This document shows, piece after piece, positions 9,846 to 19,320 of a stretch of 64,000 nucleotides of DNA. The position numbers and the translations under genes were made by a program. The stretch comes from Pectobacterium carotovorum (lineage in GTDB: Bacteria > Pseudomonadota > Gammaproteobacteria > Enterobacterales > Enterobacteriaceae). The stretch lies in assembly GCA_016415585.1 (NCBI GenBank), contig CP066552.1, forward strand, positions 2,914,001 to 2,978,000, in the 5' to 3' direction. The notes under the pieces are model-generated. The model saw only the letters and a list, made by a program, of their open reading frames with translations, was not told the DNA's origin and ran no database searches. Each line of letters starts with the position of its first letter. The first letter of the stretch is position 1.

Positions 9846-10686
9846 TTTCATTCCTCAAGGAAAAGTGACATCACTGATGGTGTTGTCACTCATAGTAATG
9901 GTGCGGAAGGCGTTTGTTTGTCAGATTGTGTATAGCAATGAAAAGTATGAGCCGCGCTATTCGTCCAGTTATAATAAAAATTCCCCGGAACAATCGCCCT
10001 CGAGCGTGCGCAAGGCGTATCTTCCATCAGGCTCAGCAACCTTGATTTCACCGACAGCCCAGATGATCAATCAGATAGCGCATTGTCGCTTCCATGTAAG
10101 CCATTTTTATCGCGGAAGTAATAGCTGATGATCCTATTCAACATTCTCGCATGTCGGGCAATCTGTACAACTGAGGCATCATGCGTCCCCACATCGTAGT
10201 TAGTTGCAGCCAGGGTTGCTTTGATGAGTTGCTACCGTCTCATGAACTGCATTTTTGACTTTGAGCACCGTACTTCTCGCTCACTTTTCCCTTTTTTTTG
10301 TATGGTTAATCCCGAAAAAAGAGAGTGATTCACGCTCCGTTGTGTTCCATTAAATTTTTTTGATTGGGCACTCAATAAAAAATGAATGTTTTTTATTGCT
10401 GTACGAACAAGATCCAGATTTTCTTCATTTCAGCCGAGAAGTACCGAGCAATGCCCTAGCCCTCCCTGACGCACAAGCTCTCAAGGAGAAGGGTATCTAT
10501 TAATTTTCAATCACTTAAAATTTTATCATCCTTTTTTATTTCATCCCATTTTTCCTGAATTTATGGACTGTACCGCATTCTTCACTTCGACGATTTGCGC
10601 TTTATTTTTGAAACGGTATACTGCACACATCAAATTGAAATATAGTTTTAAAAAATGTAATTGCCCGTCACAGAAAAGGAACGAAC
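9846..10686. other. Gene-poor 840-bp region
   Basis: No convincing gene was found. The minus strand between about 9950 and 10130 has short broken stretches that read like protein (for example VAEPDGRYALRTLEGDCSGEF) but with stops between them. It may be the remains of a lost gene, which I could not identify. The part from 10300 is AT-rich and probably holds the promoter of the isomerase gene at 10687. Confidence 0.45.
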
Positions 10687-11325
10687 ATGAAAATTGCACT
10701 GATTAACGAAAACAGCCAAGCTGCTAAAAACGCCATCATCGCAGAGTCTCTGACCAAAGCGGTTGCACCGTTGGGCCACACTGTACACAACTACGGTCAA
10801 TACGCCGTTGAAGATGCAGCACAGTTGACCTACATCCAAAACGGTATTCTGGCAGCTATCCTGCTGAACTCTGGCGCGGCTGATTTCGTTGTAACCGGTT
10901 GCGGTACTGGCCAAGGCGCAATGTTGGCTTGTAACTCTTTCCCAGGCGTAATCTGCGGTCTGGTTGTTGACCCATCTGATGCTTACCTGTTCTCTCAGAT
11001 CAACAACGGTAATGCCGTATCTGTTCCTTACGCTAAAGGCTTTGGCTGGGGCGCGGAACTGAACCTGGAAAACCTGTTTACCCAGTTGTTCAAAGAAGAA
11101 GGCGGCCGAGGCTATCCGAGCGATCGCGTTGTTCCTCAACAACGTAACAAGAAAATTCTGGATGCCGTAAAAGCAGTAACCTACAACGATCTGATCACCA
11201 TCCTGAAAGGCCTCGATCAGGATCTGGTTAAAGGTGCAGTTGCGGGTCCTAAATTCCAGGAATACTTCTTTGCTAACAGTAAAAATGAAGCACTGACCAG
11301 CTACATCAAGACGCTGCTGGCGTAA
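10687..11325 (+). CDS. RpiB/LacA/LacB-family sugar-phosphate isomerase
   Basis: A 212-residue protein with the RpiB/LacAB Rossmann-type fold: MKIALINENSQAAKN at the N-terminus, the glycine-rich GCGTGQGAMLACN loop at about residues 72-84, and GLVVDPSDAYLFSQINNGN. Family members interconvert aldose and ketose phosphates. It is longer at the C-terminus than RpiB (about 150 residues). The true substrate cannot be read from the sequence. A site GAAAAGGAACGAAC precedes the ATG. The gene stands alone with its own terminator. Confidence 0.8.
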   Translation: MKIALINENSQAAKNAIIAESLTKAVAPLGHTVHNYGQYAVEDAAQLTYIQNGILAAILLNSGAADFVVTGCGTGQGAMLACNSFPGVICGLVVDPSDAYLFSQINNGNAVSVPYAKGFGWGAELNLENLFTQLFKEEGGRGYPSDRVVPQQRNKKILDAVKAVTYNDLITILKGLDQDLVKGAVAGPKFQEYFFANSKNEALTSYIKTLLA

Positions 11326-11343
11326 CGTTGTCCTGTTGCTGAA

Positions 11344-11376
11344 AAACCACAGCCCATTGCGGCCTGTGGTTTTTTT
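11344..11376 (+). terminator. Terminator after the RpiB-like gene
   Basis: A nine-base stem (AAACCACAG / CTGTGGTTT) with an 11-base loop, running into a T tract. It lies 19 bases after the stop codon. Confidence 0.9.
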
Positions 11377-11483
11377 ATGCCCATTCCCCACCCCGTTTTA
11401 CCTACATTTTAACAACGCGTTTGTGTGAACTATCCATTACCGTTCAATGCTTAGCCATACGCACAGTTCGCGCTAAATACTGC

Positions 11484-11512
11484 TTGACCGAAGCTAATCA
11501 ACTCCCTATAGT
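11484..11512 (+). promoter_or_regulatory. Sigma-70 promoter of tRNA-Ser
   Basis: TTGACC and TATAGT are separated by exactly 17 bases, followed by a GC-rich discriminator (GCGCTCCG) typical of stable-RNA promoters under stringent control. The tRNA begins about 31 bases further on. Confidence 0.85.
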
Positions 11513-11543
11513 AGCGCTCCGTTGCCCCTTATAGGCAACCCCC

Positions 11544-11633
11544 GGTGAGGTGTCCGAGAGGCTGAAGGAGCACGCCTGGAAAGTGTGTATACGTGAAAAC
11601 GTATCAAGGGTTCGAATCCCTTCCTCACCGCCA
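11544..11633 (+). tRNA. tRNA-Ser (anticodon GGA)
   Basis: A 90-base type II tRNA. The acceptor stem GGTGAGG pairs with CCTCACC. The D arm contains GAGAGGCTGAAGG, the anticodon loop reads CTGGAAA (anticodon GGA), there is a long variable arm (TATACGTGAAAACGTAT), and the T arm is GGGTTCGAATCCC. CCA is encoded. It reads UCC/UCU serine codons. Confidence 0.98.
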
Positions 11634-11700
11634 TATATTAAGCAAAATCAATAAGCTAAGAATCGCATTCGGTTTTGTCCTACATAAAGTAAGACATAAA

Positions 11701-11725
11701 AAGTTCGCTTCGGCGGACTTTTTTG
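11701..11725 (+). terminator. Terminator downstream of tRNA-Ser
   Basis: An eight-base stem (AAGTTCGC / GCGGACTT, one G-T pair) closed by a stable TTCG tetraloop and followed by a T run. It lies about 68 bases after the tRNA. Confidence 0.9.
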
Positions 11726-11769
11726 TTTGTGAAACCTCACCTCTCATTAAGTTCGTTTTTTCCTACACC

Positions 11770-12060
11770 CACTTCCCAACAGGCAGAAAAAAAATCAGAG
11801 AAGGCTATGTCTGGCTCACACTGCGTCATTTTAACTCGTCACGACAACAATTCCGGCTGTGTTGTGATAATGCGGTTCATGAGGCCTTCCTGAAAGCAAA
11901 ACAGTATTATGGCGCATTGCGTCTGGTTGATGAGCCATCGATGTACAACATAAAAACCATTGCGGCCAACCTGCGGCGTCAGAGATTACAGGCAAAAGCG
12001 TCGCGAAAATATCGTCCGACAGCGACCGTGAGCATCGCCTTCTTTAACGTTATCAGTTAA
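11770..12060 (+). pseudogene. IS3-family transposase (OrfB) remnant
   Basis: A reading frame fragment that resembles the HTH_21 portion of IS3-family OrfB: RQQFRLCCDNAVHEAFLKAK, then YGALRLVDE, YNIKTIAANLRRQRLQAKASRKY. The DDE catalytic domain is missing and no start codon or terminal repeats are visible. It lies directly behind tRNA-Ser, a common landing zone for mobile DNA. I judge it a relic with no function. Confidence 0.65.
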
Positions 12061-12092
12061 CACTCCGCTTATCGGCAAGCCATCCCGGCATA

Positions 12093-12629
12093 TCAGCGTT
12101 TGGCGGTACGGTTCCACGGCATTTTCATCAACAGCTTTGCCATGCCACAAAAACCCGCCCCCCCCGCAAACAGCAACCCTACCCCAACAAAACCAGAGAG
12201 CAGGAAGAAAGCGCTGTTTACGCTGTAGCCCAGTAATATACCACCCAGAATCAGTATGCCAGCGGCGATTTGAACCTGCCGCATGAGTTCAATTGGCTGT
12301 TTACGATTCACTTCCGTCGGAAATCCTGCCTTTTTCCATGCGGCCATTCCTCCTTCCAGAAACAATACTATTGCAGGTGAAACCGCCTGCGCCAGCAAGT
12401 CGGCATTCTGCTCCGAACGCATGCCAGACAAACAATGGAAAATCACAATCTTTCCTTCCCTCTCATCAGCCGGAAGAACATACTCGACAGAGGAATTCAG
12501 TGGGTGCAATTTTGCCTGTGCGATGTGCTCGCGGGCATATTCTTCTGGCTGGCGAATATCAATAAGTACCGCCCCTTCATCTAACAATTTGCGAGCCTGA
12601 GCGGGTGAGATAGAAACGGGTGTTGGCAT
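12093..12629 (-). CDS. ygaP: Membrane-anchored rhodanese YgaP
   Basis: A rhodanese domain (about residues 5-105) with the active-site cysteine in [10 protein letters not shown], followed by two transmembrane helices and the DUF2892 tail that ends in [13 protein letters not shown], as in E. coli YgaP. YgaP is a membrane sulfurtransferase. The start at 12629 (MPTPVSI) has GAGG nine bases upstream; the ATG two codons earlier is too close to it. No ArsR-type regulator gene lies next to it here, but direct repeats upstream may be an operator. Confidence 0.88.
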   Translation of the reverse strand: MPTPVSISPAQARKLLDEGAVLIDIRQPEEYAREHIAQAKLHPLNSSVEYVLPADEREGKIVIFHCLSGMRSEQNADLLAQAVSPAIVLFLEGGMAAWKKAGFPTEVNRKQPIELMRQVQIAAGILILGGILLGYSVNSAFFLLSGFVGVGLLFAGGAGFCGMAKLLMKMPWNRTAKR

Positions 12630-12635
12630 GATCAT

Positions 12636-13034
12636 GATCCTCTTCTGAGCCGTTGAAACTCGTCATAATGCACTCGTTAAACACGGCATTCCGTCGGCAA
12701 GGAAGGTGATATCGCCGATTGTCCGCGTCTCATCTTTAGTTTAGTAAAATCTAATAAAGTAAAATCTAAATTAAATAATGAACACGCACAACAACTTTCC
12801 ACGCAGGGAAAGCAATCGAGACTGGACATCGATTTAGCGACTGATACTCTGTAAATAGAAACGCTATTTTAAAAAGCGACCATGCTGCCGCGATCGCACA
12901 GAATGGATCGGTAACGGTATGGATAAGTCACTGTATGAGTAAGTACCGTGCAAAAATAATGCTATTTGCGAGCCACCTTGTGGCTCTGTTTACCGTGCCG
13001 ACTGGGAAACTTGCGATACCGCCAAGATCGTTTC
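12636..13034. other. ygaP-MATE divergent intergenic region
   Basis: About 400 bases between divergent genes. It contains two copies of AGTAAAATCTAA (12743-12754 and 12758-12769), 15 bases apart and so on nearly the same helical face from turn to turn. These lie about 115 bases upstream of ygaP. The rest shows no recognisable feature. Confidence 0.55.
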
Positions 13035-14435
13035 ATGAAAAAATTAAAAGACACAGACTGGTATAAAAAGCGTTACTCCAACCGCGTTCTCTTCTGGAGA
13101 GAAATCTCACCGCTAGCCTTCCCGATCTTTATTGAAGGCCTTTGCGTCGTGTTGATGGGGGTTTTCAGCACCTTCCTGGTCAGTTGGCTGGGGAAAGAGG
13201 CCATGGCGGCCGTCGGTTTGGCCGATAGCTTCAATATGGTCATCATCGCGTTCTTTACCGCTGTCGCATTAGGGACCGCCGTTGTTGTCGCGTTCAGCCT
13301 GGGACAGCGCAGCAGAAAGCAGGCGCGATCGGCCGCTCGTCAATCGATGTCATTACTGGTTCTGTCATCGTTTCTGTTGGTCGCGCTGGTTGAATTCGCC
13401 GGCTCAGCGATTATCGATCTGATCGCAGGACAAGCCGATGTACAGGTTAAAGCCCTTGCCCTCACGTTCCTTCGCTGGACGGTGTGGGGATATCCGGCTG
13501 TCGCCATCGCGCTGGTAGGCTGTGGCGCGTTACGGGGCGCGGGCAATACCAAGTTGCCCATGGTCATCAACATTGGGATGAACATTCTCAATATTGCCAT
13601 CAGTAGCCTGCTGATTTACGGTGCATTTTCCTGGGATGGCCTTGGCTTTGTTGGCGCGGGCATTGGTATTACCATTTCGCGCTATATCGGCGCAGTATTC
13701 GTGATTCTGACGCTGATGCACGGTTTTAACGGTGCGCTGCGTATTCCCTTCAAGTCTTACTTTGCGCCTTTTACCCTGTCGATCCTCTATGAAGTGCTCA
13801 GTATCGGTATTCCCGCCAGCATTGAATCCGTGATGTTTAACATCGGCAAGCTCATCACCCAGCGTTTTGTGGCAGATATGGGAACCGAGGTCATTGCCGG
13901 AAACTTTATTGCTTTCTCCATCTCAACGCTGATCAACCTTCCCGGTAATTCGCTCGGCGCCGCCGCCACGATTATCGTTGGCACACGGCTGGGGAAAGGC
14001 CAGATCATGCAGTCTACCCGCCAGTTGAAGCACATCTTCTGGCTGTCCAATATCGGTCTATGCGTACTTGCCGTCCTGTCGGTGCCGAGTGCCAGCTTTT
14101 TGGCGTCGTTTTACACCAATGAACCAGAAGTGATTGAAGTGGCAAAACATCTCCTGTGGCTCAACGCACTATTTATGCCCATCTGGGCAGCATCCTGGGT
14201 ACTTCCTGCTGGTCTTAAAGGCGCGAAAGACGCCAGTTATACCATGTGGGTCGCAATGGCGGGGATGTGGGGATGTCGGGTCGTCGTGGGATATATCCTC
14301 GGCGTGATGCTCGGTTTTGGCGTGATCGGTGTGTGGATGGGGATGTTCTTTGACTGGATTGTTCGCGGGTTCTTCTATTACCGTCGCTTGATGAGCGGGC
14401 GCTGGCTATGGCGCTATCGTCCACCGACAAATTAA
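13035..14435 (+). CDS. MATE-family exporter, YeeO-like
   Basis: A 466-residue membrane protein with twelve hydrophobic segments and the two homologous halves of MATE transporters. It closely resembles E. coli YeeO, which exports flavins: RVLFWREISPLAFPIF near the N-terminus, ADSFNMVIIAFF, GALRGAGNTKLPM, and the C-terminal LNALFMPIWAASWVLPAG. MATE proteins use H+ or Na+ antiport. I place the start at ATG 13035 (MKKLKDTDWYKKRY). A TTG at 12966 would add 23 uncharacteristic residues. A hairpin follows the stop. Confidence 0.83.
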   Translation: MKKLKDTDWYKKRYSNRVLFWREISPLAFPIFIEGLCVVLMGVFSTFLVSWLGKEAMAAVGLADSFNMVIIAFFTAVALGTAVVVAFSLGQRSRKQARSAARQSMSLLVLSSFLLVALVEFAGSAIIDLIAGQADVQVKALALTFLRWTVWGYPAVAIALVGCGALRGAGNTKLPMVINIGMNILNIAISSLLIYGAFSWDGLGFVGAGIGITISRYIGAVFVILTLMHGFNGALRIPFKSYFAPFTLSILYEVLSIGIPASIESVMFNIGKLITQRFVADMGTEVIAGNFIAFSISTLINLPGNSLGAAATIIVGTRLGKGQIMQSTRQLKHIFWLSNIGLCVLAVLSVPSASFLASFYTNEPEVIEVAKHLLWLNALFMPIWAASWVLPAGLKGAKDASYTMWVAMAGMWGCRVVVGYILGVMLGFGVIGVWMGMFFDWIVRGFFYYRRLMSGRWLWRYRPPTN

Positions 14436-14439
14436 TGAT

Positions 14440-14461
14440 AGCGAGCGGGGTTCCGCTCGCT
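14440..14461. terminator. Hairpin between convergent MATE and CynX-like genes
   Basis: A nine-base perfect stem (AGCGAGCGG / CCGCTCGCT) with a GGTT loop. It lies midway between two convergent stop codons and is probably a shared terminator, although no long T run follows. Confidence 0.65.
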
Positions 14462-14478
14462 CATAACACCACAAACGG

Positions 14479-15648
14479 CTAGCGATTCGGGCTCTTCACC
14501 GGAGCAAAACGGGTCGCCATGATAATCAACACGACCACACCGACGGCCATAATCATCCAGGCCTGCTCCAGACCCGCCGTATGCTGACGTATAAAACCAG
14601 CCAGCAAAGGCATCAGGCTGGCAAGGATGTAACCACCGCCCTGTACAAAGCCCATCAGTGAACCGGTCTTATGTGATTCGGTCACCTGATCCAACGCCAC
14701 GATGAGCGATAGCGGGAACAGCGCACCAATACCAACACCCAGCATAATAATGATGGGATACGTGAACGTCAGTGGAGCCACAATCAACCCAATCATCCCC
14801 ACCAGCATCACGATCAGGATAGGAAGCAGCAGTTTACGTCGATCGGGAAAACGGTTAATGAACGTTGATACCAGCAGGCCGGAAATCACTTCCGTCAGCG
14901 TTAATCCGCCCAACATCAGGCCGCTTTGCGTCGCATCTAACCCCAGTTGAATGTAATACGGCGGCAACCACGCCAGCACCAGCGTATACGCGCCCGTACC
15001 AATGCCGAAGAACACCATCAGCAACCAGTCCATTCCGCTTCGGCGCGTTGCTACGACAACCACCGCATCCTGTTTCGTGGTATACGCTTTAGGGATACAC
15101 CGCCAGGCTATCGCAGCAACTAGCGCTACAATCCCCCAGCAGGCCAACGCACTTTGCCAGCCCCACGCATTTGCCAGCGGAGAAACCGATGAAGCCGCAA
15201 ATGCCGCCCCCGCCATAATCGCCGTAGTATAAAAGCCCATCAGGAAACTGCTATGGCGACCAAAATGAAGCTTGATAAACGACGGCACCAACGCCTGAAT
15301 CAAAGCAATCCCTATCCCGGCCAGCGCGGCGCTAGCCAACAGCGCAATACCGCTATTCAGCCACCAGCGAGCCCCACACGCCAAGCCAATCACCACAATA
15401 CCCAGCGTGATTCCCCGATATTCACCAAGGCGTGCCTGCAACTGACCACCATATAATGCGCACCACCCCATAGCAAACACGGGAAGCGTAGTTAGCATGC
15501 CCGCCATGCTGTCATCCAGACCTGTCGCAGCCTGAATCTGATTCAACAACGGACCAATACCCGCCAGTACAGGGCGTAAATTCAACCCTAATAGGATAAT
15601 CGTGAAGAAAAGAAAAGCCCGCGTGCGGGTTGTTGATGTCATTACCAT
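14479..15648 (-). CDS. MFS transporter, CynX/NimT type
   Basis: A 389-residue major facilitator with about 12 hydrophobic segments. The N-terminus (LGLNLRPVLAGIGPLL) and PSFIKLHFGRHSSFLMGFYT are typical of the CynX/NimT group, which includes cyanate, nitroimidazole and related transporters. No cyanase or other pathway gene is adjacent, so the substrate is unknown. The start at 15648 is supported by GAGG six bases upstream; an in-frame ATG lies eight codons further upstream. Confidence 0.82.
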   Translation of the reverse strand: MVMTSTTRTRAFLFFTIILLGLNLRPVLAGIGPLLNQIQAATGLDDSMAGMLTTLPVFAMGWCALYGGQLQARLGEYRGITLGIVVIGLACGARWWLNSGIALLASAALAGIGIALIQALVPSFIKLHFGRHSSFLMGFYTTAIMAGAAFAASSVSPLANAWGWQSALACWGIVALVAAIAWRCIPKAYTTKQDAVVVVATRRSGMDWLLMVFFGIGTGAYTLVLAWLPPYYIQLGLDATQSGLMLGGLTLTEVISGLLVSTFINRFPDRRKLLLPILIVMLVGMIGLIVAPLTFTYPIIIMLGVGIGALFPLSLIVALDQVTESHKTGSLMGFVQGGGYILASLMPLLAGFIRQHTAGLEQAWMIMAVGVVVLIIMATRFAPVKSPNR

Positions 15649-15855
15649 GCATAACCTCAATAGCTTGAGCAAATCACTGCCACCTAACTCCTGTTATCTT
15701 CACATAAAGAATCTTAACGTCAAGATAAAATCTTATGACAAACAGGCACAACATGTATTTCAATGGCAGGAAGGAGAACAAGGTATCAACAGACGGGAAA
15801 ATTACCAGATAAACGACTGTAGAAACTCGCCACCGCTTAGGCAAGCAGCCATAAA

Positions 15856-15881
15856 AAATCCGCCCTAAAAAGGACGGATTC
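15856..15881 (-). terminator. Terminator of ompX
   Basis: On the minus strand a stem AATCCGTCC / GGGCGGATT (one mismatch-type pair) with a T-rich loop is followed by TTTT. It lies about 55 bases downstream of the ompX stop. Confidence 0.82.
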
Positions 15882-15936
15882 TTCTGACACAGCTAACAAC
15901 CAACGCTGAGGGTAAGTAAACCCTGCTGGGGTTAGA

Positions 15937-16452
15937 TTAGAAGCGGTAACCTACGCCAACAGCCCAGGCACCAACGTCAACACTGCGGATACGGCTTTGT
16001 TCGTAACCGACATCCAGAGCAACGTCCTCGATCGGGTTGAACTGAACACCAGCACCATAGGTGAAGCCGTAATCATCATTGCTGCGGTTGTCCTGACCAT
16101 TGGTGTTGTTGCTCGTGACTTTACCATGGCTGAAACCAACAACGCCGTACAGGCTTGCCCAGTCATTCAAACGGTAAGCAGGGCCCGCAGTAAAGCCCAT
16201 GTACTGGCCTTTGTCATAGAAACCGCTATCGCTGCTATTTTTTTCCAGATAGGTGAAAGAGCTAATAACGCCCAGTGGGTTATTATCTTGCTCATAACGA
16301 TATTTCAGGTTAAAGCCTTTAACTTTATTTTGTACGCCCTGAGCATCACCTTGAGCATAACCTGCGGTTACTGTACTTTGACCAGCAAATGCAGAACCTG
16401 CGCCAACGGCTAATACACAAGCCAGAGCGGAAAGACACGCGATTTTTTTCAT
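15937..16452 (-). CDS. ompX: Outer membrane protein OmpX
   Basis: A 171-residue OmpX. A signal peptide (MKKIACLSALACVLAVGAGSAFA, 23 residues, cut at AFA-G) precedes a small eight-stranded barrel. Amphipathic strands run to the C-terminal VGVGYRF, whose terminal phenylalanine is the usual outer-membrane assembly signal. OmpX-type proteins expose protruding strands and contribute to adhesion and serum or complement resistance. The order ompX, rhtA, dps, glnHPQ matches E. coli. Confidence 0.96.
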   Translation of the reverse strand: MKKIACLSALACVLAVGAGSAFAGQSTVTAGYAQGDAQGVQNKVKGFNLKYRYEQDNNPLGVISSFTYLEKNSSDSGFYDKGQYMGFTAGPAYRLNDWASLYGVVGFSHGKVTSNNTNGQDNRSNDDYGFTYGAGVQFNPIEDVALDVGYEQSRIRSVDVGAWAVGVGYRF

Positions 16453-16828
16453 ATTTACAGCCTCAAATTCATTTTATGAAAGACTAACTAACGGAGTAAA
16501 TATAACAAAGAAGTTCGGGACTTGCCGCCCTATAAATATTTATCAATTAGCCTTTAGATGTAACAAATATTGTCACGACCAACCTATCATACTAATTGTA
16601 TTAACTTTTTCATTGTGACAGTTAGATTAAAAATAAATTCACTGCAAATCGATTAAACAGATAATTCTTAATTTTCCGCTCAGTTTGTATACTAATTGAG
16701 TTGGGCAAAAATAACGCAGTTAAATAATGAGTAAATAAAGGTCAATAAACGTCAATTCATACCAGACAAATTGTTTACAATTGAGTATGATAGCAATGGA
16801 ATGTTATACCTTCTTTAAGGCCAAAAGA
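16453..16828. other. ompX-rhtA divergent intergenic region
   Basis: About 375 AT-rich bases between divergent genes. No coding sequence is evident. It probably contains both promoters, but I could not place hexamers with confidence. Confidence 0.4.
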
Positions 16829-17716
16829 ATGACCTTATTTTCCCACCGCTCGTCGTCATTTGTCCCTGTATTGCTCATCATTATCTCAATGCTTTCTATC
16901 CAAAGTGGCGCTGCCCTAGCCAAAAGTCTGTTTCCGCTAATAGGTGCCACAGGCGTAACAGCATTGCGTCTGGGAATTGGTACGATCATTCTGGGCATCA
17001 TTTTCAAGCCGTGGCGTATGCGTTTTAGCAGTAACCGCCTGCCTCTGCTGGTTTATGGCATTACGCTGGGCGGGATGAATTTTCTGTTCTACCTTTCACT
17101 ACAGACGGTGCCGCTCGGCATTGCTGTTGCACTGGAATTCACTGGCCCGCTGACCGTTGCAATGCTGGCTTCACGCAGGCCCATTGATTTTCTATGGGTT
17201 TTTCTGGCTGTTGCCGGGTTATGGTTCTTATTGCCGCTGAGCCACAATATCGGCAATGTTGATTTGATGGGTGCGGCCTATGCCGTGGGTGCAGGTGCCT
17301 GCTGGGCCCTCTATATCCTGTTTGGGCAAAAAGCGGGGGCAAATCATGGGCCGGGAACGGTCGCTATCGGCTCCTGTATTGCCGCGCTGATCTTCTGCCC
17401 TATTGGCGCGTATTACGCCGAGAGTACGCTGTTTTCGCTCTCGATACTCCCACTCGGCATTGCCGTCGCCATCCTGTCCACCACGCTCCCCTATTCTCTG
17501 GAAATGGTGGCATTAACCCGTCTGCCTGCCAGAACGTTCAGCACGCTGATGAGTATGGAACCCGCTATTGCCGCCCTCTCTGGGATCCTTTTTCTCGGTG
17601 AACATTTATCGTTCATACAGTGGATGGCGCTTATCTTTATTATCATCGCGTCAATCGGTGCAACGCTGACAATAAAACCGGCGGGCGCAGCCAAAGTGAC
17701 GACTCAAGCAGAATGA
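16829..17716 (+). CDS. rhtA: Threonine/homoserine exporter RhtA
   Basis: A 295-residue EamA/DMT transporter with ten predicted helices in two repeats. The sequence SIQSGAALAKSLFPLIGATG followed by VTALRLGIGT matches RhtA, which exports threonine and homoserine. The ATG at 16829 has TTTAAGG upstream and aligns with the E. coli start; an earlier start at 16781 would add 16 residues. Its 3' end overlaps the old 3' end of the convergent kinase gene by 13 bases. Confidence 0.9.
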   Translation: MTLFSHRSSSFVPVLLIIISMLSIQSGAALAKSLFPLIGATGVTALRLGIGTIILGIIFKPWRMRFSSNRLPLLVYGITLGGMNFLFYLSLQTVPLGIAVALEFTGPLTVAMLASRRPIDFLWVFLAVAGLWFLLPLSHNIGNVDLMGAAYAVGAGACWALYILFGQKAGANHGPGTVAIGSCIAALIFCPIGAYYAESTLFSLSILPLGIAVAILSTTLPYSLEMVALTRLPARTFSTLMSMEPAIAALSGILFLGEHLSFIQWMALIFIIIASIGATLTIKPAGAAKVTTQAE

Positions 17717-18254
17717 GTACGTATTTCCTTGGGGACGTGTTGCAGAAAAGTTTCACATTCCCGAGGAGAACGCAAAGTCATAGAACGGATATGGTGATAG
17801 CGAGGATCGGCTAAATCCGCCAAATACCGTTTCCGGTTTTTCGAATAGGTTTTTATTGTCCAGAGGATAATAGATTTTCGGCTAAAAAAACTGCGAAAAA
17901 AGACTCTTTATTGCCTGTACCGATCCAGAGTTCCTCTTTGCGCCATGCACGAAGGCAGGCGCGGCGTACCGCCTGAAAAAGCGTACGGGTGAAACCGTAA
18001 TCGATCCAAACGACAACATCAACACTGCGCCATTTGATATCTCGCGTTCGATTATAGTTGTCATCCAATACCCAGTTTTCAGGCTCCAGAGCCCTTTCAA
18101 GGCCTTGAAAAAAATCGGCATCCGTCCGCCCCTGCCAATCCTTCAGCCAAAACAACGCATCCATTTCAATGTACGGAATAGCCAGTTTTCCAGACAAGCA
18201 GCGAGCGAGCGTAGATTTACCGCTTCCACTGGTGCCAATAATATTCACTCTCAT
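17704..18254 (-). pseudogene. P-loop adenylate kinase-like gene with a frameshift
   Basis: The N-terminal part has a Walker A loop ([11 protein letters not shown], residues 7-17) and resembles small AAA/adenylate-kinase-like NTPases of unknown substrate. As read, it stops at 17853 after 133 residues (ending ENLLSSGQ). The -1 frame continues without a stop to 17704 and encodes the expected end of the family (SFFSRKSIILWTIKTY, then KNRKRYLADLADPRYH). Joined, the product is 183 residues, close to the usual family length. The switch falls at a run of six T (17901-17896, minus strand) in the arrangement T TTT TTC. It may be a one-base deletion, a sequencing error, or a programmed -1 shift. Confidence 0.72.
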
Positions 18255-18600
18255 TCTGCACGACTCCCTTTACCCCACATCATATGTTTTAAGGAAAAAA
18301 ACAACGCTGTCATTCTATTTCAATCAGGATAGCGGGCGAATAATAACTATTTTCACCTAAGTGATGATGATATTTATCAATATATTGAATTATATTTCAT
18401 ACGTAATAAAATATTGCGCTTACATGACGGCTTACCGCATTATTGGTCTCAGATAAATCCTGACTACAAATATCCACAACATCGTTATGCTAGGGCTATT
18501 CATTTGATAGGCAATTCTTTTCAATATTAATTTTTATCACTGCTATAATTAACCACATTGAACAGTAAGACTATGAATAATTAAAGAGAGGATAACTATT
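18255..18600. other. Upstream region of dps
   Basis: About 345 AT-rich bases. TGCTATAAT at 18541-18549 is a good extended -10 element, followed about 50 bases later by the dps start, and is the likely dps promoter. No clear -35 or OxyR/IHF site was identified. Nothing else is seen. Confidence 0.6.
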
Positions 18601-19104
18601 ATGTCTACCGCCAAACTCGTGAAATCAGCACCGTCCTCACTACTTTACACTCGCAATGATTTGGATGATAGCGTGAAGACCTCGACGATCGCGCTGTTAA
18701 ACCAACTGGTTGTTGATTTCATCGACCTGTCATTGATTACCAAACAGGCGCACTGGAACATGCGCGGTGCAAATTTTATCGCTATTCATGAAATGCTGGA
18801 TGGCTTCCGTACGTCAATTATTGACCATCAGGATACTATCGCCGAGCGCGTGGTGCAGATAGGCGGTGTTGCGCTGGGTACGGTGCAAATCGTGGGTAAA
18901 CAAACCTCACTGAAAAGCTACCCAACCACCATCCATAGCGTTCAGGATCATCTTAAAGCGTTGGCCGAGCGCTATGCGATTGTTGCCAACAACGTACGTA
19001 AAGCCATTGGTAAAATGGAAGATGAGGCCTCTGCAGACATTCTGACCGCCGCATCACGCGATCTGGATCAGTTCCTGTGGTTCATTGAATCAAACATCGA
19101 ATAG
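18601..19104 (+). CDS. dps: DNA-binding starvation/ferroxidase protein Dps
   Basis: A 167-residue Dps. It forms 12-mers that store iron, consume peroxide and coat DNA in stationary phase. The ferroxidase residues are in [20 protein letters not shown] (both histidines and the aspartate) and [13 protein letters not shown]. The lysine-bearing N-terminal tail ([10 protein letters not shown]) is the DNA-binding part. GAGAGGATAAC precedes the ATG. The gene is single, with its own promoter and terminator, upstream of glnHPQ as in E. coli. Confidence 0.97.
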   Translation: MSTAKLVKSAPSSLLYTRNDLDDSVKTSTIALLNQLVVDFIDLSLITKQAHWNMRGANFIAIHEMLDGFRTSIIDHQDTIAERVVQIGGVALGTVQIVGKQTSLKSYPTTIHSVQDHLKALAERYAIVANNVRKAIGKMEDEASADILTAASRDLDQFLWFIESNIE

Positions 19105-19132
19105 TCGGCGTTATCATCCCGCGAACGCGTTC

Positions 19133-19156
19133 AAGGCTGCTTAGGCAGCCTTTTTT
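19133..19156 (+). terminator. Terminator of dps
   Basis: An eight-base stem (AAGGCTGC / GCAGCCTT) with a four-base loop and a run of T, 29 bases after the dps stop. Confidence 0.93.
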
Positions 19157-19320
19157 CTGCCCGTCTCCCGACTCAAACCGCCCTCTTTTCTGGCATAACC
19201 TGCATAAACCACGTATTTTATCCGTTAAGACGCTCAAAAAATTAGCTTTCGCCTGCATTAATTGGGCAGAACGCTAATCAACGGTTGTTTCCCTCCTATA
19301 AATCAGTTAATCATAGCAGT

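Noticed and set aside
9865..10128. Plus-strand 87-codon frame after yebE
   Set aside because: No ribosome binding site, low-complexity Ser-rich product and no family resemblance.
10648..11391. A 247-codon frame on the minus strand across the RpiB-like gene
   Set aside because: Antisense to a clear isomerase gene and includes its terminator; no sensible protein features.
11544..11633. tRNA-Ser as attachment site of an integrated island
   Set aside because: No integrase and no repeated 3' end of the tRNA were seen downstream; only an IS3-type remnant follows.
19190..19210. Sigma-54 promoter (TGGCATAACCTGCA) upstream of glnH
   Set aside because: The GG-GC spacing is two bases too short for a -24/-12 promoter.
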